A DNA stretch of 64,000 nucleotides from Amycolatopsis pretoriensis (GTDB lineage Bacteria; Actinomycetota; Actinomycetes; Mycobacteriales; Pseudonocardiaceae). This document shows positions 1-8,735 of the stretch, piece by piece. The position numbers and the translations under genes are program-made. The stretch is from contig NZ_FNUJ01000013.1 in NCBI RefSeq assembly GCF_900107925.1, positions 1 to 64,000 on the forward strand, given 5' to 3'. Positions within the stretch are counted from its first letter, which is position 1. Every line of letters begins with the position of its first letter. The notes beneath the pieces are model-generated. The model ran no database searches, was not told the origin of the DNA, and saw only the letters and a program-made list of their open reading frames with translations.

Positions 1-92
1 ATCCCCACCCGAAAGTGGTTCAGCGTTCGACTTGCATGTGTTAAGCACGCCGCCAGCGTTCGTCCTGAGCCAGGATCAAACTCTCCAACAAT
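1..92 (-). rRNA. 16S ribosomal RNA, 5' end (partial)
   Basis: The reverse complement of the first ~90 bases carries the conserved 5' part of bacterial 16S rRNA: GAGTTTGATCCTGGCTCAG (bases 70-88), then GACGAACGCTGGCGGCGTGC and the ACATGCAAGTCGAACG block. The gene runs off the left edge, so only about 90 nt are present. The mature 5' end is placed near base 92 by analogy with actinobacterial 16S and is approximate. The variable bases after AAGTCGAACG, with a CCACTTTCGGGTGG hairpin, fit Amycolatopsis-type 16S. Confidence 0.97.
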
Positions 93-533
93 GAATAGTT
101 TAATCGAGGCAATGTTAATGCTCTCAAAGGAACCTCATACGAGGTTATATATAAGCTCTACTGGCTTAGTTCACTAGCACACTGTTGAGTTCTCAAGCAA
201 CACACCTCGAGTCGCACCGCCGTCAAGCGGCCTTACTCGAAGCGAGTTATTTCTAGCAGTTTTTGGTGGGCCACCCACTCAATCGCTTCTGCGAGAGCTT
301 GGTTCGTGTCCCTGTCGCTCGGTTTCCCTGGCGACTTGGAGAACTTTACATGCCCCGAAAGGGCCCGGAACAGGGGGGTCCCTTAACAAGATCAGCGCAG
401 GTCAGACCCCATGACGAAGCCCGCCCGCGACCCAGTCTGCCCCGAACCGCCCGGGAGCGCCAGCGAAAGAACATTGCTCCGACTACATTGCACCGTATTG
501 CTCCGCGTCAGTGCTCCGCTTAACGTCGGCCGC
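93..533 (-). promoter_or_regulatory. rRNA operon leader and promoter region
   Basis: About 440 bp without a credible protein gene separate the 16S 5' end from the first CDS on the plus strand. The part next to 16S (93-260) is AT-rich for this genome and corresponds to the pre-rRNA leader. rrn promoters should lie further right and read leftwards. One weak candidate on the minus strand is CTGACG, 18 bp, TGTAGT in roughly 487-516, but no strong -35/-10 pair stands out. A repeated TTGCTCCG octamer at 475 and 499 lies in the same stretch and may serve the plus-strand hydrolase gene. Confidence 0.7.
181..200 (-). promoter_or_regulatory. pre-rRNA leader box (processing/antitermination)
   Basis: The minus strand reads TTGCTTGAGAACTCAACAGT about 90 bp upstream of the 16S 5' end. 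Actinobacterial rRNA operons characteristically carry a T-G-x-T-T-G-A-G-A-A-C-T-C-A-A element here, linked to transcription antitermination and leader processing. The match is clear; the functional assignment rests on that family resemblance. Confidence 0.7.
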
Positions 534-1322
534 ATGAACCTCGCCTACGACGACCTCGGCCCGTGGGACGGGCGCCCGGTCCTCCTGGTCCACGGCCACC
601 CCTTCGACCGCTCGATGTGGCGCCCCCAGGCCGAGTACCTGGCCGAGCGCGGCTACCGGGTGGTGACCCCCGACCTCCGCGGTTATGGCGACACCAAGAC
701 CACTGACACCAAGACCGGCCTCGACGTCTTCGCGAACGACCTCGTGGAGCTGGCCGACCACCTGGGCCTGGCGAGCTTCGTCCTCGGCGGCCTCTCCATG
801 GGCGGCCAGATAGTCATGCAGCTGACCAACGACCATCCGCACCGGGTGAAAGCCCTCCTCCTGGCCGACACCTTCCCCGGCCTCGACACCCCGGAGGCGA
901 AGCAGGCCCGCTACGACACGGCGGACCGGATCGCCGAAGAGGGCATGGAGCGCTACGCCGACGAGCTGCTCCCCAAGATGATCTCGAAGCAGACCCGCGC
1001 GAGCAGGCCCGACGTCGAGGCCCACGTCCGCCGCATGATGCGCGACGCGCCGAAAGAAGGAGCCGCGGCGGCACTCAGGGGACGTGCCGAGCGCCCCGAC
1101 TACACGCCCGCGCTGAAGCACATCGACGTCCCGACGCTGGTGGTCGTCGGCAGCGAGGACGAGTTCACCCCGGTCGCCGACGCCGAGCTCATCCACCGGG
1201 AGATCGCGGCTTCGACCCTGGTGGTGGTCGAGGGCGCGGGCCACCTGCCTAACCTGGAGCGCGAGACCGAGTTCGACGAGGCACTGAGCGCCTTCCTGAC
1301 CGGAAAAAGGTTCACCCCATGA
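534..1322 (+). CDS. alpha/beta-fold hydrolase
   Basis: A 262-residue alpha/beta hydrolase. The strand-turn LLVHGHPFD supplies the oxyanion region, the nucleophile elbow is GLSMGG with catalytic Ser, SEDEFTP holds the likely catalytic Asp and GAGHLPNLE the catalytic His. The family includes esterases, C-C hydrolases and haloperoxidase-like enzymes; the substrate cannot be told. ATG 534 is chosen because homology begins at MNLAYDDLGPWDG; an upstream in-frame ATG at 411 would add 41 unrelated residues inside the rRNA promoter region. It overlaps the next gene by 4 bp (ATGA), so the hydrolase and the dehydrogenase behind it are probably translated together. Confidence 0.85.
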   Translation: MNLAYDDLGPWDGRPVLLVHGHPFDRSMWRPQAEYLAERGYRVVTPDLRGYGDTKTTDTKTGLDVFANDLVELADHLGLASFVLGGLSMGGQIVMQLTNDHPHRVKALLLADTFPGLDTPEAKQARYDTADRIAEEGMERYADELLPKMISKQTRASRPDVEAHVRRMMRDAPKEGAAAALRGRAERPDYTPALKHIDVPTLVVVGSEDEFTPVADAELIHREIAASTLVVVEGAGHLPNLERETEFDEALSAFLTGKRFTP

Positions 1323-2077
1323 CCCAGCAGACCGTGTTCGTGACCGGCGCCAGCGCCGGCTTCGGCGACGCCATCGCGCGCCGGTTCGTCGCCGAGGGCG
1401 CCCGCGTGGTCGCCGTCGCCCGCAGCGAGGACAAGCTCGAGAAGCTGGCCGGCGAGCTCGGCGACGCCGTCCTGCCCGTGACCCTCGACGTCAGCGACCC
1501 CGACGCCGTCAAATCCACCGTCGAGAACCTTCCGGACGAGTGGAAGAGCGTCGACGTCCTGGTCAACAACGCCGGCCTGGCGAAGGGCCTCGAGCCCGCC
1601 CACCGGGCCGAGCTCGACGACTGGGACCAGATGATCGCGACGAACGTCCGCGGCCTCGCGCACGTCACGCGCGCGCTGCTGCCCGGCATGGTCGAACGCG
1701 GCCGCGGTCACGTCATCAACATCGGCTCGATCGCCGGCACCTACCCCTACCCGGGGGGCAACGTCTACGGCGCGACCAAGGCGTTCGTCCACCAGTTCAG
1801 CCTCAACCTGCGCAGCGACCTGCACGGCACGGGCGTCCGGGTGACGAACGTCGAGCCGGGCATGGTCGGCGGCACGGACTTCTCGAAGGTCCGCTTCGAC
1901 GGCGACGCGGCGAAAGCGGACAAGGTCTACGAGGGCACGACCCCGCTGACCGCGGACGACGTCGCCGAGTCCGTCTACTGGGCGGCGAGCCAGCCGAAGC
2001 ACGTGAACATCAACGTCATCGAGCTGATGCCGGTGGTGCAGAGCTTCTCCGCGCTGCAGATCTACCGCGAGAGCTGA
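1319..2077 (+). CDS. YdfG-type NADP-dependent 3-hydroxy acid/serine dehydrogenase (SDR)
   Basis: A classical short-chain dehydrogenase of 252 residues: TGASAGFG cofactor loop near the N-terminus, NNAG, catalytic Ser in INIGS and the YGATK Tyr/Lys pair. From LVNNAGLAKG through PAHRAELDDW to GGNVYGATKAF and VEPGMVGG it follows E. coli YdfG almost position by position, so it should oxidise serine or 3-hydroxy acids, or reduce malonic semialdehyde, with NADP(H). The start overlaps the hydrolase stop (ATGA). The last 16 bp overlap the 3' end of the convergent transposase gene. The assignment to the YdfG group is strong; the physiological substrate is inferred. Confidence 0.9.
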   Translation: MTQQTVFVTGASAGFGDAIARRFVAEGARVVAVARSEDKLEKLAGELGDAVLPVTLDVSDPDAVKSTVENLPDEWKSVDVLVNNAGLAKGLEPAHRAELDDWDQMIATNVRGLAHVTRALLPGMVERGRGHVINIGSIAGTYPYPGGNVYGATKAFVHQFSLNLRSDLHGTGVRVTNVEPGMVGGTDFSKVRFDGDAAKADKVYEGTTPLTADDVAESVYWAASQPKHVNINVIELMPVVQSFSALQIYRES

Positions 2078-3618
2078 AAGAGGTCGGCGAGCGCCTGCTG
2101 TTCCGGGTCCAACTCGGTCAGCAGGCGCTTCGCCCGCGGCCGCCCGCCGGTGGACGGGTAGCGCAGTACCAGCTCGCCGATGCCCGCCAGCTGGTCGAGC
2201 AGCTCACGCACGGACAGGTTCATCCCCGCCCGGTCGGCCTCGCGCCGCATCAGGTGGGTGATCGTCGCCGCGAGCACCGAGACCAGGCCGTGCGCCTCGA
2301 TGCGCTGCCGCGTCCACTCCCAGCGCGGCGTCGGGCCGGTCACGGCGGGGCCGGTCAGCCAGCGGAACGTCGACTCCAGGTGGGTGCGCGCGCGGTAGGC
2401 CGTGACGACGTCGCCGATCGGCCAGTCCCGGTCGGTGACCAGCACCTGCTTGCCGAAGAACTCCTCGTCGAGCCGAGCCAGCGCGGCGGCGTCGATCCGC
2501 CGTTCCAGCCGGATCTCGCCGGGCCGGTTCCCGCTCAGCACGGCGGTGAGCACGCGCTCGATGCGCCGGCCGCGCGTGACCCGGCCCAGCTCGGCGTGCA
2601 CCTGGGCGCGGTCGCCGCGGTGGGTGCCCGCGGCCAGCGCCTCGGCCAGGCCGTCCAGCTCGCGGGTCGCGGTGGCCAGCTCGTCGGCGAACGCGCGGGA
2701 CTGCGCCGCGTGCAGCGTCGCCGAGTGCGTCAGGACCACCCGCCGCCGGACGCCGTCGACCACGGCGTGCGTGTCCAGCGCCGTCAGCCCGGCGAACCGC
2801 TCGGGGTCGACGCGCTTGCGGGCGGACGCGGGCTGGGTGAGCAGCTCGGGGTGGTCGGTCAGCGGCAGCGACCCGACGAACCCGCTGCGTGAGCCGAGGT
2901 CGAGCTGGGCGGCCTGGCCGGAGTGGAAGACGAGCGTCGCCGGCCCCAGTCCCGCCATGAGCGAGGCGAACGTGGGTGCCGTGCCGTCGTCGCGCCGGTA
3001 CAGCCGCGATTTGAGGGGGATGGCGCCGTCGCGGGTCACCCGCAGGCCGACGCCGGCGAGGACGCCCTGGCACGCCGAGGGCAGCGTGCAGTCCGCCGGG
3101 GCGAACGCGGCGAACTGGGGGACGTCGACCGCGAGCGCCGCGTGGTCGTCGAGTGCCTCGAGCACGGCCGAGGCGACGGTGTCCTCGATCCCCGCGATCC
3201 GTTCCGGCGTAAGGCGTTCCAGCGCCTTCCAGATTCCATCCACTGTGGACAACCGGGGTCGGACGAGGTCGGCGGCCGGCCCCGCCGTCCACCATTCGGG
3301 CAGCGGCGTGGCGGGTGCGGTCGCCCGGTGCAGCACCGCGACCGCGAGGGTCAGCCCCAGCGAAGGCTTCGCGCGCACGACGTCGTCGACACGGTTGACG
3401 AAGTCCAAGCGTGAGAGCGTCGACCACACCGCGGCGACGTCGCCGTACGGCCGGTACGACGTCGACGCCGGCTCGCCGCCGGGGACGGCGCGGGCGATCT
3501 CCTCGGCCGTCCCGAGGTAGCGCTGGGTGACCACCCGCGGCTTGCCGTCGACGCGGCCGGACTCCGCCAGGTAGTAGTACGTCCGTCCGCCGATCTTCTT
3601 GCCGACCACCGATGCCAC
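2062..3618 (-). CDS. IS1634/IS4-like transposase, probably catalytically altered
   Basis: 518 residues with a GTG start. The N-terminus ASVVGKKIGGRTYYYLAES and VVTQRYLGT is typical of IS1634-family transposases, and the C-terminal YRARTHLESTFR fits the Y-x2-R-x3-E signature that supplies the catalytic Glu. The first Asp is kept in LAVDVPQF. The second Asp, expected in a D-x-G block (LVFDKG in relatives), reads LVFHSG here, so the DDE triad looks broken. No terminal inverted repeats or target duplication were seen at either end, and the gene sits between housekeeping genes, overlapping the SDR by 16 bp. It may be an old domesticated or dead copy. Family call good, inactivity inferred. Confidence 0.8.
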   Translation of the reverse strand: MASVVGKKIGGRTYYYLAESGRVDGKPRVVTQRYLGTAEEIARAVPGGEPASTSYRPYGDVAAVWSTLSRLDFVNRVDDVVRAKPSLGLTLAVAVLHRATAPATPLPEWWTAGPAADLVRPRLSTVDGIWKALERLTPERIAGIEDTVASAVLEALDDHAALAVDVPQFAAFAPADCTLPSACQGVLAGVGLRVTRDGAIPLKSRLYRRDDGTAPTFASLMAGLGPATLVFHSGQAAQLDLGSRSGFVGSLPLTDHPELLTQPASARKRVDPERFAGLTALDTHAVVDGVRRRVVLTHSATLHAAQSRAFADELATATRELDGLAEALAAGTHRGDRAQVHAELGRVTRGRRIERVLTAVLSGNRPGEIRLERRIDAAALARLDEEFFGKQVLVTDRDWPIGDVVTAYRARTHLESTFRWLTGPAVTGPTPRWEWTRQRIEAHGLVSVLAATITHLMRREADRAGMNLSVRELLDQLAGIGELVLRYPSTGGRPRAKRLLTELDPEQQALADLFQLSR

Positions 3619-3753
3619 CCTTTAGGTAATACACGTCGAGCGGCTGATCGACAACCACGGCACCGCGGTGACCTGCGACGACGATCACGTCCGGGTACAA
3701 CCGCGGCCGGGTGCGCAACACACACTGGCTGGTCGCGTGAGGACGGTCCTAGC

Positions 3754-6360
3754 GTGGGCGGAATGGGACCCGAACCCGACGCCACCACTCCGACCGCCTC
3801 CGCGATGCGCCGCGCGCTCGCCCGGGCGCGTGACGGGAAGACACTGGACGTCACCGAAGCGGCCGTCCTGCTGCACGCCCGCGGCGACGACCTCACGACG
3901 CTCTCCGAGTACGCCTCCCGCATCCGCGACGCCGGCCTGGCCGAGGCCGGGCGCGCCGGGATCATCACCTACAGCCGCAAGGTGTTCATCCCCTTGACCC
4001 GGCTGTGCCGCGACCGCTGCGGCTACTGCACGTTCGTCACCGTGCCCGGCCGGCTCGAATCGCCGTTCCTGTCCCCGGACGAGGTGCTCGACATCGCCCG
4101 CAAGGGTGCCGAGATGGGCTGCAAGGAAGCCCTCTTCACCCTCGGCGACCGGCCCGAGGACCGCTGGAAGGCCGCCCGCGAGTGGCTGGACGCGCACGGC
4201 TACGACGACACGCTGTCCTACGTCCGCGCGATGGCCATCCGCGTGCTCGAGGAGACCGGCCTGCTGCCGCACCTCAACCCGGGCGTGCTGACCTGGCAGG
4301 ACTTCCAGCGGCTGAAGCCGGTCGCGCCGTCGATGGGCATGATGCTGGAGACCACGGCCACGCGGCTGTGGAGCGAGAAGGGCGGCCCGCACTACGGCTC
4401 GCCTGACAAGGATCCCGCGGTCCGGCTCCGCGTGCTCGAAGACGCCGGCCGCAGCTCGGTCCCCTTCACCACCGGGGTCCTGATCGGCATCGGCGAGACG
4501 CACGAAGAGCGGGCCGACGCGCTGTTCGAGATCCGCAAGGTCGCCAAGACCTACGGCGGCATCCAGGAAGTCATCGTGCAGAACTTCCGGGCCAAGCCGG
4601 ACACGAAGATGCGCGCGACGCCGGACGCCGACCTCGAAGAACTCGCCGCGAACATCGCGGTCGCGCGGCTAGTGCTCGGCCCGAAGATGCGCATCCAGGC
4701 GCCGCCGAACCTGATCGGCAGCCAGTACGACCTGATGATCCGCGCCGGCATCGACGACTGGGGCGGCGTCTCGCCGCTGACCCCGGACCACGTCAACCCG
4801 GAACGCGCCTGGCCGCAGATCGACGAGCTCGCTCGCCGCACCGAGAAGGCCGGGTTCGAGCTCAAGGAACGGCTGACCATCTACCCGGAGTACGTCAAGG
4901 CCGGCGAACCGTGGCTGGACCCCCGGATCACGCGGCACGTCGCCGCGCTCGTCGACTACGAAACCGGGATGGCCCGCGAGGACGCGATGCCGGTCGGCAT
5001 CCCGTGGCAGGAGCCGGACGGCGGCTGGCAGGAGTCCGGGCGCACCGACCTGCACACCGAGATCGACACCAGCGGCCGCACCGACGACCGCCGCAGCGAC
5101 TTCGACTCCGTGTACGGGGACTGGAAGGAGATCGGCGACCGGATCAAGACCGGGCCGGCCAAGTTCGACACGGACATCCTGGAAGCGTTGCGCAGCGCGG
5201 AAAAGGACCCGGCCGGGCTCTCCGACGACGCGGCACTCGCGCTCCTGCACGCCGACGGTCGCGAACTCGACGCGTTCACGCGGCTCGCTGACGACCTGCG
5301 CCGCGAGACCGTCGGCGACGACATCACGTTCGTCGTCACGCGGAACATCAACTTCACCAACGTCTGCTACACGGGTTGCCGCTTCTGCGCCTTCGCGCAG
5401 CGTCGCACCGACGCCGACGCGTACACGCTCTCGCTGGAGCAGGTCGGCGACCGCGTCGACGAGGCGTGGGCCGCGGGCGCGACCGAGATCTGCATGCAGG
5501 GCGGCATCCACCCGGACCTGCCGGGCACCGCGTACTTCGACCTCGCGGCCGAGGTCAAACGCCGGCAGCCGGAGATCCACCTGCACTCCTACAGCCCGAT
5601 GGAGGTCGTGAACGGCGCTTCGCGGACCAACCTGTCCCTCCGCGACTGGCTCATCAAGGCCAAGGAGTCCGGCGTGGACTCGCTGCCGGGCACGGCCGCG
5701 GAGATCCTCGACGACGACGTCCGCTGGGTGCTGACCAAGGGCAAGCTGCCGACGTCGGAGTGGATCAAGGTCGTCACGACGGCGCACGAGGTCGGGCTGC
5801 CGACGACGTCCACGATGATGTACGGCCACGTCGACACGCCGGCGCACTGGGTCGCGCACCTCAAGCTCCTCGCGCGGCTGCAGCGCGAAGGCCTGGAGAA
5901 GCACGGGCGGCGCGGGTTCAGCGAGTTCGTGCTGCTGCCGTTCATCCACCAGAGCTCGCCGATCTACCTCGCCGGGCTCGCCCGCGCCGGGGCGACCGTG
6001 CGCGAGAACCGCGCGGTGCACGCGCTGTCGCGGCTCCTGCTGCACGGCATGATCGACAACATCCAGAGCTCCTGGGTGAAGCTGGGCGTCGAAGGCAGCC
6101 GCGCGGTGCTGCAGGGCGGCGTCAACGACATCGGCGGGACGCTGATGGAGGAGACGATCAGCCGGATGGCGGGCGCGTCCAACGGGTCGTACAAGACGAT
6201 CAGCGACATGCGCGAGATGGTCGAACCACTCGGCCGGCCGCTGGTCCAGCGCACCACGGGGTACGGCCGGCCCTCGGCCGAGCGCGTCGCCGCCGCTGAG
6301 GCGTCGGACGGCGTCGCCACCGCCGTGCGCAAGCCGCTGCTGCCCTTGCTGACTCCGTGA
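3754..6360 (+). CDS. fbiC: FO synthase (bifunctional CofG/CofH), coenzyme F420 biosynthesis
   Basis: 868 residues, close to the ~856 of mycobacterial FbiC. Two radical SAM domains lie in tandem. The N-terminal CofG half has the 4Fe-4S motif CRDRCGYC (from about residue 86) and the C-terminal CofH half has CYTGCRFC (about residue 540). Together they condense tyrosine with 5-amino-6-ribitylamino-uracil to give the deazaflavin FO, the F420 chromophore, in the cytoplasm. GTG 3754 is the longest start; ATG 3763, three codons in, is an alternative. The gene is monocistronic here, bounded by the divergent transposase and a strong hairpin just after its stop. Two likely F420 users are in the window (36052 and 52604, minus strand). 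Confidence 0.97.
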   Translation: MGGMGPEPDATTPTASAMRRALARARDGKTLDVTEAAVLLHARGDDLTTLSEYASRIRDAGLAEAGRAGIITYSRKVFIPLTRLCRDRCGYCTFVTVPGRLESPFLSPDEVLDIARKGAEMGCKEALFTLGDRPEDRWKAAREWLDAHGYDDTLSYVRAMAIRVLEETGLLPHLNPGVLTWQDFQRLKPVAPSMGMMLETTATRLWSEKGGPHYGSPDKDPAVRLRVLEDAGRSSVPFTTGVLIGIGETHEERADALFEIRKVAKTYGGIQEVIVQNFRAKPDTKMRATPDADLEELAANIAVARLVLGPKMRIQAPPNLIGSQYDLMIRAGIDDWGGVSPLTPDHVNPERAWPQIDELARRTEKAGFELKERLTIYPEYVKAGEPWLDPRITRHVAALVDYETGMAREDAMPVGIPWQEPDGGWQESGRTDLHTEIDTSGRTDDRRSDFDSVYGDWKEIGDRIKTGPAKFDTDILEALRSAEKDPAGLSDDAALALLHADGRELDAFTRLADDLRRETVGDDITFVVTRNINFTNVCYTGCRFCAFAQRRTDADAYTLSLEQVGDRVDEAWAAGATEICMQGGIHPDLPGTAYFDLAAEVKRRQPEIHLHSYSPMEVVNGASRTNLSLRDWLIKAKESGVDSLPGTAAEILDDDVRWVLTKGKLPTSEWIKVVTTAHEVGLPTTSTMMYGHVDTPAHWVAHLKLLARLQREGLEKHGRRGFSEFVLLPFIHQSSPIYLAGLARAGATVRENRAVHALSRLLLHGMIDNIQSSWVKLGVEGSRAVLQGGVNDIGGTLMEETISRMAGASNGSYKTISDMREMVEPLGRPLVQRTTGYGRPSAERVAAAEASDGVATAVRKPLLPLLTP

Positions 6361-6364
6361 GGTC

Positions 6365-6394
6365 GTAGCGGGCGCCTTCCGGGGCGCCCGCTAC
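6365..6394 (+). terminator. hairpin after fbiC
   Basis: A perfect 12-bp stem, GTAGCGGGCGCC with its complement GGCGCCCGCTAC, around a 6-nt loop, starting 5 bp after the fbiC stop. There is no T-tract, as is usual in actinomycetes. The next gene starts 12 bp further on, so the lipoprotein gene must have little leader or be read through. Confidence 0.75.
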
Positions 6395-6405
6395 GCTTCC
6401 GGCGC

Positions 6406-6936
6406 ATGGGGGTTTCTCGTTTCGCACCACTTTTGGCAGTAGCGCTTCTCGCGGGTTGCGCTGCCACACCGCCACCTCCCGCACCGACTCCGACGCCTGC
6501 CCCGAGCCCGACGTACGGGCCGCCGCCGTCGGCCGGTCTCTCGCTTTCGGTCGGCCAGGTCGAGGCCGGGCTCGGGCACCGCGCGAGCGTGCTGACGCTG
6601 ACCAACCGGGACACCGCGCCGCGGAAGGTCACCGGCTACCCCGACCTGAAGATCCTCGCGGGTGACGGCTCGCCGCTCGAGGTGAAGGTCGAACACGGGA
6701 CTTCGTACTTCGCGCGGGACCTCGGCCCGCAGGACCTGACCGTCCAGCCGGGCGAAAAGGTCGTGGCCGTGCTCGCGTGGTCGGCGACCGTCACGAGCGG
6801 CGACCCGCGCACGGGCGCGGCGATCGCGGTGGTGCCCGGTCCGGGCGAGCCCGCGCAGAAGCAGCCGCTCGACACCGATCTGGGCACCACGGACACCGTC
6901 ACGGTCAGCTCGTGGGCCACCGAAGTCGGGGCCTGA
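6406..6936 (+). CDS. DUF4232-type secreted lipoprotein
   Basis: 176 residues. The N-terminus is a lipoprotein signal peptide with lipobox LLAGC, placing Cys at about residue 18, followed by a Pro/Thr-rich linker. The rest is a beta-rich domain with the DUF4232 pattern: LTLTNRDTAPRKVTGYP, then a late segment on VQPGEKVVAVLAW. Proteins of this family are surface lipoproteins of actinobacteria with no known activity. It lies directly behind the fbiC hairpin, and nothing ties it to F420. Lipoprotein nature is well supported; function unknown. Confidence 0.8.
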   Translation: MGVSRFAPLLAVALLAGCAATPPPPAPTPTPAPSPTYGPPPSAGLSLSVGQVEAGLGHRASVLTLTNRDTAPRKVTGYPDLKILAGDGSPLEVKVEHGTSYFARDLGPQDLTVQPGEKVVAVLAWSATVTSGDPRTGAAIAVVPGPGEPAQKQPLDTDLGTTDTVTVSSWATEVGA

Positions 6937-6967
6937 CGACCCTGTGTCACCGCTCACAAACCGACGG

Positions 6968-6994
6968 TTGACCAGCGGGAGTCTGTGCTAACTC
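6968..6994 (+). promoter_or_regulatory. possible promoter of the hydroxylase unit
   Basis: TTGACC at 6968-6973 resembles a -35 box; 15 bp later TAACTC (6989-6994) is a weak -10. It is the only -35-like hexamer in the 87-bp gap before the oxygenase gene. The spacing is short, so this is a low-confidence call. Confidence 0.3.
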
Positions 6995-7023
6995 TGTTCC
7001 TTCACCCGCCGGAAGGGACCTCG

Positions 7024-7881
7024 ATGAGCACCTCCGTAGCGCCACTGGAAATGGTCGACACCGACCGCTACCCGCTCACCGATCCGAACGGTCCCGCGTG
7101 GCGCGAGACCGTCGGGCGCACCCGGGCCGGCCTTGCCGACGTCGGGTGCAGCGTGCTCGCCGACTTCATCCGGCCCGAACTGCACGACGTCCTGCGCGCG
7201 GAGTGCGCCGCGCTCGAACCGCACGCCTACACGAAGATCGAGAAGGTCAACGCCTACAACACGGCGATCGGCGAGCCGCTGCCCGAGGACCACCCGGGCC
7301 GCACGATCATGGAGCGCGGCAACGCCTTCGTCGCGCGGGACCACATCCCCGCGTCGTCGATCATCGCCCGGCTCTACACGAGCCCGCTGTTCCAGAAGTT
7401 CGTCGCCGACTGCTTCGGCCTGCCGGAGCTGCACGAGCTGGCCGACCCGCTCTCCGGGCTGACGCTCAACGTGATCGCCCCCGGCCGCGCGCACCCGTGG
7501 CACTTCGACACGAACTCCTACACCGTCAGCATGCTGACGCAGGCCGCCGAAGCGGGCGGGACCTTCGAGTACTGCCCCGGCATCCGGTCCGCGGCGGACG
7601 AGAACTTCCCGGCCGTCCGGGCCGTCATCCGGGAGGACGGCACCCATCCGGTCCAGCGCCTCGGCCTCCGTCCGGGTGATCTGCAGCTCTTCCAAGGACG
7701 CTTCGCCTTGCACCGGGTCAGTACGGTGAAGGGCGAGGTCGCGCGCCATTCCGCGATCTTCGCCTACAGCGAGCGCCCGGGGGTCATCGGCAGCGCGGAG
7801 CGGACCAGGCAGTTGTTCGGCCGGGTCCTGCCCACCCACCTGGCCGGGCGCACCGACCGGGGCGACGAGCTGCTCGACTAG
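7024..7881 (+). CDS. HalD/BesD-family Fe(II)/2-oxoglutarate oxygenase (hydroxylase type)
   Basis: 285 residues, cupin-type iron oxygenase. The stretch HPWHFDTNSYTVSML followed by GGTFEYCPGIR is characteristic of the HalD/BesD family, whose known members halogenate or hydroxylate free amino acids, lysine being the best known. The metal ligands visible are H160-x-D162 and H230 (FALHRVS), with R241 as the likely 2-oxoglutarate anchor. Because Asp is present where halogenases have Gly, hydroxylation is expected. ATG 7024 follows a GGAAGGGA ribosome site. It is first of three genes with the methyltransferase and acyltransferase behind it. The substrate is not determinable from sequence. Confidence 0.85.
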   Translation: MSTSVAPLEMVDTDRYPLTDPNGPAWRETVGRTRAGLADVGCSVLADFIRPELHDVLRAECAALEPHAYTKIEKVNAYNTAIGEPLPEDHPGRTIMERGNAFVARDHIPASSIIARLYTSPLFQKFVADCFGLPELHELADPLSGLTLNVIAPGRAHPWHFDTNSYTVSMLTQAAEAGGTFEYCPGIRSAADENFPAVRAVIREDGTHPVQRLGLRPGDLQLFQGRFALHRVSTVKGEVARHSAIFAYSERPGVIGSAERTRQLFGRVLPTHLAGRTDRGDELLD

Positions 7882-7908
7882 ATCTCGACAAGATCAGGAG
7901 CCTGGCCA

Positions 7909-8733
7909 GTGCCTTTCGACTCGACCGGCAAGATCTCGTTCGACCACATCTACACCGCACCCGACCCGCGGCCGTTCTTCGGCACGCTGCGCCGCGTCGG
8001 CTACGAAATCCCGCAGCTGGCGAAGCCGTACTTCGCCAAGCTGATCGGCGAGCACCCGGCCGAGCGCCCGACCGTGCTCGACGTCGGCTGCTCGTACGGC
8101 GTCAACGCGGCCTTGAGGCGCTGCGAAGCCACGATGGACGACCTCTACGCGCACTACACCGCCCCGGACGTGCGGGCGGCGAGCCACGCTCAGCTGATCG
8201 AGGCGGACCGCGCCCGCGTCACCGATCCGGGTGGCGCGAGGTTCTACGGCCTGGACGCGTCGGCGCCGGCGCTCGAGTACGCGCTTTCCACCGGGTTCCT
8301 CGACGAGGCGATCCACGCCGACTTCGAAAGCGACGACCCGGACAGCACCCAGCGCAAGCTGCTCGACGACGTCGACCTCGTGATCTCGACCGGCTGCGTC
8401 GGCTACGTCACGGAGAAGACGATCGCCCGGATCGCGCGCGGCTCGCGGCCGTGGATGGCGCACTTCGTGCTCCGGATGTTCTCCTACGAGCCGGTCGCCG
8501 ACAGCCTGGCCGGACTCGGGTACGAGACCGCACAGGTCCCGGGCGTGTTCCGGCAGCGGCGGTTCGCCTCCGCCGAGGAGCAGGCGCAGATCCTCGACAC
8601 CCTCGACACCGCCGGCGTCGACCCGACCGGGCTCGAATCCGACGGCCGGCTCTACGCACAGCTGTATGTTTCCCGACCTGACAGCGCAGCCGCTCTGGCC
8701 ACCGCGCTGGGCAACTTCGACGAAGAAGGATGA
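7909..8733 (+). CDS. class I SAM-dependent methyltransferase
   Basis: 274 residues from GTG 7909 with CAGGAG eight bases upstream. Motif I reads VLDVGCSYGVNA at about residues 56-67, followed by an acidic beta-2 region (FYGLDAS) and a motif IV-like LVISTGCVGYV. No close functional subfamily is recognised. It starts 27 bp after the oxygenase and its stop overlaps the acyltransferase start region, so all three are one transcription unit. The context makes N-methylation of a hydroxylated amino acid or amine an attractive guess, but that is inference. Confidence 0.8.
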   Translation: MPFDSTGKISFDHIYTAPDPRPFFGTLRRVGYEIPQLAKPYFAKLIGEHPAERPTVLDVGCSYGVNAALRRCEATMDDLYAHYTAPDVRAASHAQLIEADRARVTDPGGARFYGLDASAPALEYALSTGFLDEAIHADFESDDPDSTQRKLLDDVDLVISTGCVGYVTEKTIARIARGSRPWMAHFVLRMFSYEPVADSLAGLGYETAQVPGVFRQRRFASAEEQAQILDTLDTAGVDPTGLESDGRLYAQLYVSRPDSAAALATALGNFDEEG

Positions 8734-8735
8734 TC

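Noticed and set aside
263..523. Open frame in the rRNA leader/promoter region
   Set aside because: No family resemblance, Arg/Pro-rich, and it covers the rRNA upstream region.
411..533. N-terminal extension of the first hydrolase to an upstream ATG
   Set aside because: The 41 extra residues are unlike any hydrolase; the fold starts at ATG 534.
7024..7881. Calling the HalD/BesD protein a halogenase
   Set aside because: The metal motif keeps Asp (H-F-D); halogenases of this family have Gly there.
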